Positions 41,335 through 49,909 of a stretch of 64,000 nt of DNA are shown piece by piece; the first letter of the stretch is position 1, and every line of letters begins with the position of its first letter. The translations under genes were made by a program, and so were the position numbers. The stretch is from contig NZ_JACSQD010000006.1 of the NCBI RefSeq assembly GCF_014836775.1, positions 62,001-126,000 on the forward strand. The letters run 5' to 3'. This stretch comes from Arthrobacter gallicola. Lineage in GTDB: Bacteria > Actinomycetota > Actinomycetes > Actinomycetales > Micrococcaceae. Under the pieces are notes generated by a model, which ran no database searches, was not told where the DNA came from, and saw only the letters and a program-made list of their open reading frames with translations.

Positions 41335-42246
41335 ATGGGTAACGAAATTTCAGACACACTCGACGCCACCGCACGGGCCGACGCGATCGGCGTCATCGGA
41401 CTCGGCGCGATGGGTGCACCCATGGTGCTCCGGCTGCTGAAAGGGCACGGACCGGTGTTCATCACCGGCCGCTCCGCCAGGCCCGCGCTCGTCGACGCCG
41501 GCGCGGTGTGGACCGAGACGCCGCGGGAGCTCGCTGCACAAGCCGGCGCCGTGCTCTCTATGCTGCCCGACCTGGCTGAGCTCGAGCAGGCACTCAATGG
41601 ACCCGATGGCCTGCTCGGGGGCCTCGGTGACAGCGAGTTGCTGCTGCTCATCGGCTCGACTTCCTCGGCACCAGAGGTGCGCGCGCTCGCCGGGCGCCTC
41701 GCAGCCCAGACGCAGGGCCGCGTTCGAGTGGTCGACTGCCCGGTCTCGGGCGGCGTGGACGGCGCCGAAGCCGGATCACTCTCCATCATGCTCGGCGGCG
41801 GGGCGGAGGACGCCGCGCGCGCCGCTACGCTGCTCGCGCCGTGCGGACGGCCCGTCCACCTCGGTCCGCTCGGCGCGGGGGAGGTCGCCAAGGCGTGCAA
41901 CCAGCTCGTCGTAGCGGCGACGATCACCGCACTCGGCGAGGCGACAGTCCTCGCCGACCGCTCGGGGCTGGACCTCGACGCGCTCTGGGCGCTGCTCGGC
42001 GGCGGCTACGCGGGGTCGAACCTGCTCGAGAGCCGACAAGACAAGCTCGTGCGCGGCGACGACTCACCCTCCGGGATCGCGCGCTACATGATCAAGGACC
42101 TCGGCTTCGCGGCGGACATCGCCGAGGCGACCGGCACGAGCCCTGCGCTGCTGCCGGCGCTGCGCGACTTCTTCGACGAGATCGACGAGCGGGGCTACGG
42201 CGAGCGAGACATCAGCGTGACCCGCCGCGTCGTCGCAGAGCGTTAG
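41335..42246 (+). CDS. 3-hydroxyisobutyrate dehydrogenase-like NAD(P)-dependent oxidoreductase
   Basis: A 303-residue beta-hydroxyacid dehydrogenase. GVIGLGAMGAPMVLRLL near residues 19-35 is the cofactor motif, DCPVSGGVDGAEAGSLSIML the substrate-binding segment, and Lys186 in GEVAKACNQLV the catalytic lysine. Relatives oxidise 3-hydroxyisobutyrate, tartronate semialdehyde or similar acids; the substrate is not clear. The start lies 6 nt after TATATT. It is divergent from the IclR gene and probably under its control. Confidence 0.9.
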   Translation: MGNEISDTLDATARADAIGVIGLGAMGAPMVLRLLKGHGPVFITGRSARPALVDAGAVWTETPRELAAQAGAVLSMLPDLAELEQALNGPDGLLGGLGDSELLLLIGSTSSAPEVRALAGRLAAQTQGRVRVVDCPVSGGVDGAEAGSLSIMLGGGAEDAARAATLLAPCGRPVHLGPLGAGEVAKACNQLVVAATITALGEATVLADRSGLDLDALWALLGGGYAGSNLLESRQDKLVRGDDSPSGIARYMIKDLGFAADIAEATGTSPALLPALRDFFDEIDERGYGERDISVTRRVVAER

Positions 42247-42351
42247 GCCGGTTGCCGCTGCAGCCCTCACCGGTGTCCCTCTGTCCGGCCTGGAACACCG
42301 GGGCATAGGGTGGAGCGCAACAGCGATCAGCCTGCCGGAAGGAAATCAGTT

Positions 42352-43374
42352 ATGGAAATGCGCCTGCTGGGTAGCAGCGGAGCCGTGGTGAGCAACTATG
42401 CCCTGGGCACGATGACGTTCGGAAATGAAACGGATGAACGGACCTCGCACCGGATACTGGAGGACTATCTGGACGCCGGCGGCAATTTCATTGACACGGC
42501 GGATATCTACAACTCCGGCGCATCGGAGGAAATCGTAGGCAAGTGGCTGCACTCCAACCAGGCGGCCCGGGACACGGTGGTCCTGGCCACCAAGGGCCGT
42601 TTTTCCACCGGGGAGAGCCCAAACGACGCCGGCAATTCCCGCCGTCATCTCCGCCGGGCGCTGGAGGGCTCGCTCCGGCGGCTGGGTGTGGACCACATCG
42701 ACCTCTATCAGCTGCATTCGTGGGACCCGCTGACCCCGCTGGAGGAAACGCTGGGCTTCCTGTCTGATGCCGTTTCCGCCGGATTGATCAGCTACTACGG
42801 CTTTTCCAACTTCACCGGCTGGCAGCTCACCAAAGCGGTCTGGCTGGCCAGACTCCATAACCGGCCGCTGCCGGTGACGCTGCAGCCGCAGTACAACCTG
42901 CTGGAACGGGAGATTGAATCTGAGATTGTGCCCGCAGCGCTCGACGCCGGGCTGGGCCTGCTGCCCTGGTCCCCGCTTGCCGGCGGCTGGCTCACGGGTA
43001 AGTACCACCGGGAAACCGTCCCGTCCGGCAATACCAGAGTGGGCGAAAACCCGGCCCGACAGTTCCAGGGCTGGGACCTGCGCAGCAGCAACCCGCAGAC
43101 CTGGCACGTCCTGGAGGCGCTGCAGCAAATCGCCTCCGCCCACGGCGCGGCTCCGGCGCAGGTGGCACTGGCCTGGCTCGCCGGGCGCCCGGGGGTCACC
43201 TCGGTCATCCTGGGTGCCCGCACCCCTGAGCAGCTGGAAGGAAACCTCCAGGCAGCGGAGCTGGAGCTGACGACGGCGGAACTGCAGTACCTGGATGAGG
43301 TCAGCGCCCCCTCGGTGGGGAATTACCCCTATGGCCGGGACGGACTCACCCAGCGTTCACGCCGGCTGGGTTAG
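42352..43374 (+). CDS. Aldo/keto reductase
   Basis: A 340-residue NADPH-dependent TIM-barrel reductase. The tetrad is visible: Asp in FIDTADIYNSGASEE with Tyr, Lys in VLATKGRF and His in YQLHSWDPLTP. ATG 42352 follows AGGAAA, with TAGGGT at 42306 as a plausible -10. The substrate is unknown; the YghZ/general stress type is the closest in feel. It overlaps the convergent membrane-anchored protein gene by 4 bp at the stop. Base use is again like the host, so it lies outside the IclR block. Confidence 0.9.
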   Translation: MEMRLLGSSGAVVSNYALGTMTFGNETDERTSHRILEDYLDAGGNFIDTADIYNSGASEEIVGKWLHSNQAARDTVVLATKGRFSTGESPNDAGNSRRHLRRALEGSLRRLGVDHIDLYQLHSWDPLTPLEETLGFLSDAVSAGLISYYGFSNFTGWQLTKAVWLARLHNRPLPVTLQPQYNLLEREIESEIVPAALDAGLGLLPWSPLAGGWLTGKYHRETVPSGNTRVGENPARQFQGWDLRSSNPQTWHVLEALQQIASAHGAAPAQVALAWLAGRPGVTSVILGARTPEQLEGNLQAAELELTTAELQYLDEVSAPSVGNYPYGRDGLTQRSRRLG

Positions 43375-44102
43375 AAGTCTTCGGGACGCAGGTTCTGCGC
43401 CCATTTGCTGATCTCTGCCTCGTCCGGAAGTGTCTGGGGGTCGCTCCGCTTGCCCGCCTCCTTGGGCGTGCCCGGGGCAGACGGATCCTTTCCGGCGTTC
43501 TCCGGCGAGGCAGAGTCGGCTCCGGTGCTTCCGGCGTCTTTACCCTCGCCCCCCGCGGCACTCCCGGCGTCCCGCCCGGAATTCACGGACCCGGCAGCGG
43601 TGCTGCCGGACTCGCTGGCGGTGTCCGGGGTGTCGGTTCCGGCGGCGTCTGCCGCTGACCTTCCGACGCCGGAAGTGCCGGCGGACGGAGCCTGCGTTGA
43701 CGGATCTTCCGCAGCCGGAGTCCCAGCCGCCGGGTCCGGCCGTTGGGCCGGCTTGATGTACGGCACCGGATGCGAGGCCAGCGACGCTACGGCGGCACTG
43801 GCTGCGCGCAGGCCGCAGCCGGTCAGCTGGGCGTAAACCTGGATGGCACGGATGGGCTGCCCCTGCGCAATGGCGGCATAGACCTGGCGGTGGCCGGCTT
43901 CATCGAGGCGGGCCACTGCCTCACGGGAGGCTTCCGGCGATGCGCCGGCGGGAGCGCGCCCGGCGGCCTTGGCACGCTGGGCCTGGGTTGGCGCAGCCTT
44001 GGGTGTGGCCGGACGTCCCGCACGGCGGCGCTGCGCGCGGCCCACCAGGAAGTTCACAAGCACGATGGCGGCAACGAACAGGATAATGACCACAAACTCC
44101 AT
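43371..44102 (-). CDS. Membrane-anchored protein with a short L7/L12-like helical module and low-complexity tail
   Basis: A 243-residue protein of unknown function. An N-terminal membrane helix (about 3-20) is followed by a basic alanine-rich linker. A compact helical module at about 62-110 (HRQVYAAIAQGQPIRAIQVY and a following AASAAVASL segment) resembles the fold of ribosomal L7/L12 C-terminal domains seen in some actinobacterial membrane proteins. From about 118 to 220 it is Ala/Gly/Ser/Thr/Asp-rich and disordered. A final SKWAQNLRPEDF end looks conserved rather than random. Topology suggests a cytoplasmic tail. Confidence 0.65.
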   Translation of the reverse strand: MEFVVIILFVAAIVLVNFLVGRAQRRRAGRPATPKAAPTQAQRAKAAGRAPAGASPEASREAVARLDEAGHRQVYAAIAQGQPIRAIQVYAQLTGCGLRAASAAVASLASHPVPYIKPAQRPDPAAGTPAAEDPSTQAPSAGTSGVGRSAADAAGTDTPDTASESGSTAAGSVNSGRDAGSAAGGEGKDAGSTGADSASPENAGKDPSAPGTPKEAGKRSDPQTLPDEAEISKWAQNLRPEDF

Positions 44103-44206
44103 ACCTTGATCCTAGCTTTTCCGGCGCCGGGGTTCGCCCGGCCACTGTATATTGGCGGCCAAGGCCCAGCCACGCCGGATATCCCGGCCCATCAGCGAAG
44201 GATGCC

Positions 44207-45031
44207 ATGACACCGGATTCCGCCCTGCGTTCCCTCCACGTCAAAATCAACGGACCGGTGGCAGAGGTCCAGCTCCTTGGACCATCCAAGGGCAATGCGA
44301 TGGGACCGGACTTCTGGACGGAACTTCCTGCCGTCTTCGCGGACCTGGGCGCCGACGATGAGGTCCGCGCCGTCGTGCTCTACGGCTCCGGCGGCAATTT
44401 CAGTTACGGGCTCGACCTTCCCGCCATGGAACCGGTCTTCCGTCCGCTGCTGGAATCCAGCGGCACCGACGCCCGGCTGCGCAGCAATTTCCGGCAGAAC
44501 ATCAAGGAACTGCAGGACGCGGTCAGCTCCGTGGCCCGGTGCGGTAAACCCGTGATTGCTGCGGTGGATGGCTGGTGCATCGGCGGCGGCGTGGACCTGA
44601 TCGCAGCTGCGGATCTGCGGATCGCCTCTCCGGTCGCCAAGTTCAGCGTCCGGGAGGTCAAGGTGGGAATTGTGGCAGACCTCGGATCGCTGCAGCGGCT
44701 GCCGGCAATCATCGGAGCCGGGGCCACCCGGCATCTGGCTCTGACGGGCGAGGATTTCGCCGCCCCGCGCGCCCTGGAACTGGGTCTGGTCACCGAACTG
44801 GCGGACGACGTCGTTGCCCGCGGCCGCGAACTCGCCGCCATGATTGCCGCGAATCCGCCGCTGGTGGTGCAGGGCGTGAAGCAGGTCCTGGACCACGGGA
44901 GTGAGGCCGCCGTGCAGGCCGGGTTGGACTACGTCCAGGTCTGGAACACGGCCTTCCTGCCAAGCCGCGACTTTGCCGAGGCAGCGCAGGCGTTCGCGGA
45001 GCGGCGGCCCGCCTCCTTCACCGGGGACTGA
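44207..45031 (+). CDS. Crotonase, delta(3,5)-delta(2,4)-dienoyl-CoA isomerase-like
   Basis: A 274-residue enoyl-CoA hydratase/isomerase superfamily protein. GNFSYGLDLPAM and DGWCIGGGVDLIAAADLRIAS form the oxyanion-hole regions. VREVKVGIVADLGSLQRLP, with an Asp in place of the second hydratase Glu region, is the signature of ECH1-type dienoyl-CoA isomerases, which act on odd-position double bonds in beta-oxidation. GAAGGA precedes the ATG. It is followed 48 nt later by a FadR-type regulator; no other beta-oxidation gene is adjacent. Confidence 0.88.
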   Translation: MTPDSALRSLHVKINGPVAEVQLLGPSKGNAMGPDFWTELPAVFADLGADDEVRAVVLYGSGGNFSYGLDLPAMEPVFRPLLESSGTDARLRSNFRQNIKELQDAVSSVARCGKPVIAAVDGWCIGGGVDLIAAADLRIASPVAKFSVREVKVGIVADLGSLQRLPAIIGAGATRHLALTGEDFAAPRALELGLVTELADDVVARGRELAAMIAANPPLVVQGVKQVLDHGSEAAVQAGLDYVQVWNTAFLPSRDFAEAAQAFAERRPASFTGD

Positions 45032-45079
45032 CGCGGGCGTTGACGGCCAGCTGAAACATCCGACCATTAGGATGGGAGC

Positions 45080-45751
45080 ATGGCAGTCACGGACGAAGCA
45101 ATCACCAAGATCAAGGACATGCTCATCTCGGGTGAGCTCAAAGCAGGTGACCGCCTCCCCCCGGAGAAGGACCTCAGCGAGCGCCTGGGTCTGTCCCGCA
45201 GCTCCATGCGGGAAGCGGTCAAGGCCCTGGAGCTGATCCGGGTCCTGGACGTCCGCCGCGGTGACGGCACCTACGTGACCAGCCTCGAACCGCAGCTGCT
45301 GACCGAGGCCATGTCCTTCGTCGTGGACCTGCACCAGGACACCTCGGTCCTGGAACTGCTCGAAGTCCGCCGCATCCTGGAGCCGGGTTCCGCAGCCCTG
45401 GCGGCCCAGCGGATCACCGGGGACCAGCTCGCCGAGTTGACCGCCACCCTGGACACCGTGCACGAGGACACATCGGTGGAAGACCTGGTGGCGCACGACC
45501 TCGCGTTCCACAGCCTGATCGCCAAAGCGTCGGGCAACGCCTACCTGGAGAGCCTGCTCGACGGGCTCTCCAGCAGCACGGTCCGTGCCCGGGTCTGGCG
45601 CGGCCTGACCCAGGACAGAGCAGTGTCCGCGACGCTCGCAGAACACACCGCCATTGCAGCGGCCCTGGCCAGATCAGACGCAGATCTGGCCAGGGCCCTG
45701 ATGACGGTGCATGTCAGCGGAGTGGAAAACTGGCTGCGCCAGGCGCTTTAG
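45080..45751 (+). CDS. FadR-subfamily GntR regulator (FCD domain)
   Basis: A 223-residue regulator. The GntR winged helix occupies about 5-70 (SERLGLSRSSMREAVKALEL). The all-helical FCD domain follows at about 85-215, with likely metal-binding residues in AHDLAFHSLIAKASGN and a later EHTAIAAAL. The ATG is 6 nt after TAGGAT, so the transcript is probably leaderless and independent of the crotonase upstream. Effectors of this group are usually small organic acids. Targets may include the MHS transporter that converges with it. A 14-bp inverted repeat lies inside its 3' end. Confidence 0.9.
   Translation: MAVTDEAITKIKDMLISGELKAGDRLPPEKDLSERLGLSRSSMREAVKALELIRVLDVRRGDGTYVTSLEPQLLTEAMSFVVDLHQDTSVLELLEVRRILEPGSAALAAQRITGDQLAELTATLDTVHEDTSVEDLVAHDLAFHSLIAKASGNAYLESLLDGLSSSTVRARVWRGLTQDRAVSATLAEHTAIAAALARSDADLARALMTVHVSGVENWLRQAL
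45661..45697. repeat. Perfect 14-bp inverted repeat inside the FadR-type gene
   Basis: GGCCCTGGCCAGAT (45661-45674) recurs inverted at 45684-45697 with a 9-nt spacer, within the last 90 bp of the coding region. The codons it covers spell a near-repeat (ALARSDADLARAL). Confidence 0.85.
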
Positions 45752-45784
45752 CCGGTGTTTTAGCCGGCGACCCGCCGTCGGCCG

Positions 45785-47101
45785 TTAGCGCGCTGCGGGT
45801 TCCAGCACGGCTGCTTCGGTATCCCGCCGGACGATCCGGCGGTGCAGGCCCCAGACTCCGCCCACGGTGACAACGGCAATCACCGCGTAGAAGGCTGCCA
45901 CGCCCCACGGACCCACGGAAGTGAGCACGAACTGGGCGATCAGCGGTGTGGAGCCGCCGATCAGGGAGGCGCACAGTCCGTTGGCCAGGGCCACGCCGGT
46001 GTACCGGACATTGGCCGGGAACGCCGAGGTCAGGAAGCTGGCCAGCATTGCATAGTAGGCAGTGCCGCCCAGGGTGGCCACGCCGAGGACGACGGCGATC
46101 AGCACCGCATTGGTGGACATAATGGCCAGGAACATCGGCACGATCACGAGCAGGTTCAGCACCAGGCCGCCGATCATAACGCGGACCGCGCCGATCCGCT
46201 CTGCCAGCAGGGCCGCCAGCGGCTGCCAGATGAACTGGAGCACGGCCATGATCAGCAGGACATTCAGGACGGTCTGCCGCGGCATGCCCAGTTCGCTTGT
46301 GGTCCAGGAGAGCAGGAAGGTGTTGTTGAAGAACGCGACGGCGATGCCCAGCACCGAGGCCGCGACACCGAGCCAGACGAACGCGGGGGCTTTGCGGAAG
46401 ACCTCCACAATGGGAACCTTCACGACTTCCTGCTGCGCCTTGGCCTCCATGAAGTCCTGGGACTCTTCGACCTTCAGCCGGATCAGCAGGCCAACCAGCA
46501 CCAGAACGGCGGAGAACAGGAACGGAATGCGCCAGCCCCAGGACAGGAAGGCGTCATCCGGCAGTCCGCCGACCACCAGGAACATCAGGGTCGCGAGGAT
46601 GGAACCGGCGGGTGAGCCCTGCTGGACCCAGGCTCCGGCCAGGCCCTTCTTCTTGGCGCTCGCGCTCTCGGTGGCCATGAGCGCGGCGCCTGCCCATTCC
46701 CCGCCGACCGCCAGGCCCTGGCAGGCCCGGAGAATCACGAGCAGCACGGGAGCTGCGACGCCAATGGTGGCGTAGCCGGGAAGCACGCCGATCAGCGTAG
46801 TGGCCGTACCCATCAGGAACAGCGTGGCGACCAGGGTGTTCTTCCGGCCGAATTTATCCCCGAGGTGGCCAAAGAAAGCGCCGCCAAGCGGGCGGGCCAG
46901 GAAGCCGACCCAGAAGGTCGCGAAGGAGGCGAGGATGCCGACGGCGGGGGTGGCGTCGGGAAAGAACACCTTGCCGAAGACCAGGGCGGCGGCCGTGCCG
47001 AAGATGAAGAAGTCGTACCACTCGATGGCGGTGCCCACGAAGGCTCCTGCGGTGGCGCGGTTTTGGCGGCGTTTCTGATCTGCCGGCGTCGCTGTACTCA
47101 T
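45785..47101 (-). CDS. MHS-family MFS transporter
   Basis: A 438-residue, 12-helix transporter. AIEWYDFFIFGTAAALVF in helix 1 and RPLGGAFFGHLGDKFGRKNT in the first loop are MHS signatures. RACQGLAVGGEWAGAALMATE is the matching helix 4/5 segment. ATG 47101 has GGAG upstream. It is divergent from the LysR gene and shares its promoter region, which holds a LysR-type box. It is likely the importer for the amidohydrolase/ThDP enzyme/aldehyde dehydrogenase operon beyond the LysR gene. Confidence 0.92.
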   Translation of the reverse strand: MSTATPADQKRRQNRATAGAFVGTAIEWYDFFIFGTAAALVFGKVFFPDATPAVGILASFATFWVGFLARPLGGAFFGHLGDKFGRKNTLVATLFLMGTATTLIGVLPGYATIGVAAPVLLVILRACQGLAVGGEWAGAALMATESASAKKKGLAGAWVQQGSPAGSILATLMFLVVGGLPDDAFLSWGWRIPFLFSAVLVLVGLLIRLKVEESQDFMEAKAQQEVVKVPIVEVFRKAPAFVWLGVAASVLGIAVAFFNNTFLLSWTTSELGMPRQTVLNVLLIMAVLQFIWQPLAALLAERIGAVRVMIGGLVLNLLVIVPMFLAIMSTNAVLIAVVLGVATLGGTAYYAMLASFLTSAFPANVRYTGVALANGLCASLIGGSTPLIAQFVLTSVGPWGVAAFYAVIAVVTVGGVWGLHRRIVRRDTEAAVLEPAAR

Positions 47102-47210
47102 AAATGCTCCAAGGGGATAGCGCGTGGGGGAACGCGGGACGAGCTGTTGAATTCCTTCACTGTGATGCCGGACGCATATGCATGTCCAATGCCAATCCGG
47201 GCGTCCCATC

Positions 47211-47225
47211 ATGCCTTTAGGGCAT
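47211..47225. promoter_or_regulatory. LysR-type box in the MHS/LysR divergent promoter
   Basis: ATGCCTTTAGGGCAT is a 15-bp inverted repeat with the T-N11-A form of LysR binding sites. It ends 9 nt before the LysR gene start codon. Further ATGC/GCAT half sites are visible at 47165-47185. A second box of the same form lies upstream of the target operon at 48147. Confidence 0.65.
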
Positions 47226-47234
47226 ACTTGCCTC

Positions 47235-48140
47235 GTGAATCTACGCCGTCTTGAGTACTTCCTTGCCGTTGTTGACGCCGGCACCGTAACTGCAGCCGCC
47301 GAGCGTCTGCACATTGCCCAGCCGGCCCTTAGCCGTCAGATTAAGACGCTGGAACGTGAGCTGAAACTGACATTGTTTGAGCCAAAGGCCAACCGGCTGT
47401 CCCTCACGCAGGCCGGCCGGGCATTTGTACCTGCCGCCCGGCGCATGATGGTGGAGGCCCGCGGAGTGCAGGAGACTGCCGCAGCGCTCCGCACCGGCAA
47501 GGTGGCAAGCCTGGTGGTTGCGGCGACGGGGGCCTCCGTCCATGGATTCATTGCGCCTTTTGTGGCCACCACAGGCCCGGAGGATCCGCTCCTGATCACC
47601 CGTGAGACCAGCCACTTCAGCATTCCGGAAGCGCTGCTGCTGGGGGCCGACTTCGCCATCTCCCCCGCTCCGCCCAGCTCGGGCCTGGCCACCATGTCGC
47701 TGGGCAGCGTGGCTGTGCAGGCGTATGTGTCCGCGGACCACCGGTGGGCACGGCAGGGCATTGATGCGCTGCCGCTGGCAGAGCTCTGCGCGGAACATGC
47801 CATCCTTCCCTCACACGGCAGTGCCAGCCGCCACCTGCTCGATGACGCCCTGAACCTGGAGCACCTGGCATTCGCCGAGGTCTCGGAATGCGACGACGGA
47901 CAGACCATCCTGGCCCTGGCCGCCGCCGGCCACGGCATGGGTATCACCACCGACCGTCCCCGTTTTGGTGCGCATGGTCTGCGGATCCTGACCCGCCGGG
48001 CCGGCACAGGTCAGGAACCCGATGTGCTGCAGCTGCCGCTGCATGCAACCTGGACTCCCGGCCACTTCGCGGAGGCCACCATTCGCTCCATCTCGGCCTC
48101 GATCCGCACCTTCCTGGAGAACGAGGAACGCGGACTCTAA
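47235..48140 (+). CDS. LysR-family transcriptional regulator
   Basis: A 301-residue regulator. The N-terminal helix-turn-helix (VNLRRLEYFLAVVDAGTVTA, then AAERLHIAQPALSRQIKTLE) is typical; the effector domain runs from about 90 to 295. The GTG start at 47235 is 6 nt after CATACT and just behind a T-N11-A box, so the protein probably represses its own leaderless transcript. It is divergent from the MHS transporter and 106 nt from the amidohydrolase operon, which carries the same type of box. Confidence 0.93.
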   Translation: MNLRRLEYFLAVVDAGTVTAAAERLHIAQPALSRQIKTLERELKLTLFEPKANRLSLTQAGRAFVPAARRMMVEARGVQETAAALRTGKVASLVVAATGASVHGFIAPFVATTGPEDPLLITRETSHFSIPEALLLGADFAISPAPPSSGLATMSLGSVAVQAYVSADHRWARQGIDALPLAELCAEHAILPSHGSASRHLLDDALNLEHLAFAEVSECDDGQTILALAAAGHGMGITTDRPRFGAHGLRILTRRAGTGQEPDVLQLPLHATWTPGHFAEATIRSISASIRTFLENEERGL

Positions 48141-48146
48141 AGTTAT

Positions 48147-48161
48147 ATGCCCAAAAGGTAT
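48147..48161. promoter_or_regulatory. LysR-type box upstream of the amidohydrolase operon
   Basis: ATGCCCAAAAGGTAT has the same length and arms (ATGCC...GGYAT) as the box at 47211 and again fits T-N11-A. It lies 85 nt before the amidohydrolase ATG. Confidence 0.65.
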
Positions 48162-48246
48162 AGTTCCTGAACCGCTTACGCATTAGACGGCATGGAACGC
48201 CGCGCGGATACTGAGAGAGGTCGGTCTCACAGATTCGGAGAAGTTC

Positions 48247-49899
48247 ATGCAGTTCGACGCCCTTTACACCAATGGAACCTTCTACACCCAGGATCCCTCC
48301 CGCCCCACCGCCGGGAGTGTGGGAGTCCACCGCGGCCGAATCATCAGCCTCGACGACGAACTGCCCGCCACGGCGTTCCGGGAAACAGTTGATCTGCACG
48401 GCGCCGCTGTGGTTCCCGGATTCAACGACGCCCACTGCCACCTCAGCCATATCGGCGACGCCACCCTGCAGGTGGATCTGCGCCCTGCCGCGGTGCGTTC
48501 GATGGCGGAGTTGCTGGCGGCGGTAGACGCCTTCGCGGCAGCCGCACCCGCGGGAAGCTGGGTCCTGGGCCAGGGCTACGACCAGAATTACCTGGGCGAG
48601 CACCCCACCGCCGAGCAGCTCGACGCCGTCAGCCACGGCCATCCCGTCTACCTCATCCACAACTCCCGGCATATGGGTGTGGCCAACACCCGGGCCTTTG
48701 AACTGGCCGGATTTCCGGAAAGGCGCAGCGTCCCCGTCCCCGACGGCGGTGCTGTGCCGGCTGACGCCGACGGCCGGGCCCTGGGCCTGCTGCAGGAAAC
48801 TGCCCGGGCCCTGGTTATGGACCACATTCCCGCGAATACCGCCGAGGACGTCGCCGCCAGGGTGGTTGCCGGATCACAGGCCGTCCTGAAACTGGGCATC
48901 ACCTCCGTCACCGAACCGGGCATCGGCGCCCCGGACCACATCGGCATGTCCCGCTTTGACCTCGCGGGCTTCCAGCTGGCGGCCGACCGTGGCGAGCTGG
49001 GCGTCCGCGCCACGGTGATGCCCTATCTGACCACCCTGCACCGCATCGGTGACGCGGAGTTTGCCGGGCATCCGCTCTACAGCCTGGATCTCGGGCTGCG
49101 CAGCGGCCTGGGCGATGACTTCCTGCGCATCGGTCCGGCCAAGGTACTTTCCGACGGATCGCTGATTGGCCGCAGTGCCTTTATGTGCTGCGATTACGCG
49201 GCAGATCTGGCTGCCGGCGAACAGAACCGCGGGCTTCTGCAGTTCCCCGAACCAGATCTGCGGGAACGGCTGATCGGGGCGCACCTGGCCGGGTGGCAGC
49301 TGGCCGTACATGCTATTGGCGATGCCGCGCTGGACGTGGCCATGGACATCCTCGCCGACGCCCAGAAGCTGCTCCCCCGCCCCGATGCCCGGCACCGGCT
49401 GGAACACGTTTCCGTGGCCAGCGACAGCCAGATCGCCCGCATCGCCGAGCTCGGCCTGATCCCGGTTCCGCAGGGCCGGTTCATTCACGAACTGGGCGAC
49501 GGCGCTGCCCGCGCCATGGGAGAGGACCGGGCAAACCTCACCTACCGGGTCAAGGCATTCCTCGACGCCGGCATCGACATTCCGGCCAGCACGGATGCCC
49601 CGGTCGTAGACGCAGACCCGATTCTGAACATCGCGTCCCTGGTGAACCGCACCACGGCCTCAGGCGCGGAGTTTGTACCCGAAGAACGGATCACTGTCGC
49701 CCAGGCGGTGCGCGCCTACACCGTGGGCAGCGCCCGGGCGGTGCATCAGGAACAGGACAAGGGAACGCTGGCGCACGGCCAGCTGGCCGACTTCGTGGCC
49801 CTGTCCGAAGACCTCTACAGGGTGCCGGCCCGTGAAATCAGCTCGGTCCAGGTAACCGCAACGGTCGTCGGCGGCCAGCTCGCCGCCGGGTCCCTCTGA
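48247..49899 (+). CDS. YtcJ-like metal-dependent amidohydrolase
   Basis: A 550-residue amidohydrolase of the same broad type as the one at 13311. FNDAHCHLSHIGDAT has the HxH metal pair, KVLSDGSLIGRSAFM the Lys/Asp region of this group, HAIGDAALDVAMDIL a later His, and STDAPV the catalytic Asp. GGAGAAG precedes the ATG. First gene of a LysR-controlled operon; it probably releases a carboxylic or keto acid from an amide or ester for the next two enzymes. The substrate is unknown. Confidence 0.88.
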   Translation: MQFDALYTNGTFYTQDPSRPTAGSVGVHRGRIISLDDELPATAFRETVDLHGAAVVPGFNDAHCHLSHIGDATLQVDLRPAAVRSMAELLAAVDAFAAAAPAGSWVLGQGYDQNYLGEHPTAEQLDAVSHGHPVYLIHNSRHMGVANTRAFELAGFPERRSVPVPDGGAVPADADGRALGLLQETARALVMDHIPANTAEDVAARVVAGSQAVLKLGITSVTEPGIGAPDHIGMSRFDLAGFQLAADRGELGVRATVMPYLTTLHRIGDAEFAGHPLYSLDLGLRSGLGDDFLRIGPAKVLSDGSLIGRSAFMCCDYAADLAAGEQNRGLLQFPEPDLRERLIGAHLAGWQLAVHAIGDAALDVAMDILADAQKLLPRPDARHRLEHVSVASDSQIARIAELGLIPVPQGRFIHELGDGAARAMGEDRANLTYRVKAFLDAGIDIPASTDAPVVDADPILNIASLVNRTTASGAEFVPEERITVAQAVRAYTVGSARAVHQEQDKGTLAHGQLADFVALSEDLYRVPAREISSVQVTATVVGGQLAAGSL

Positions 49900-49909
49900 C
49901 CTCCTCCTT

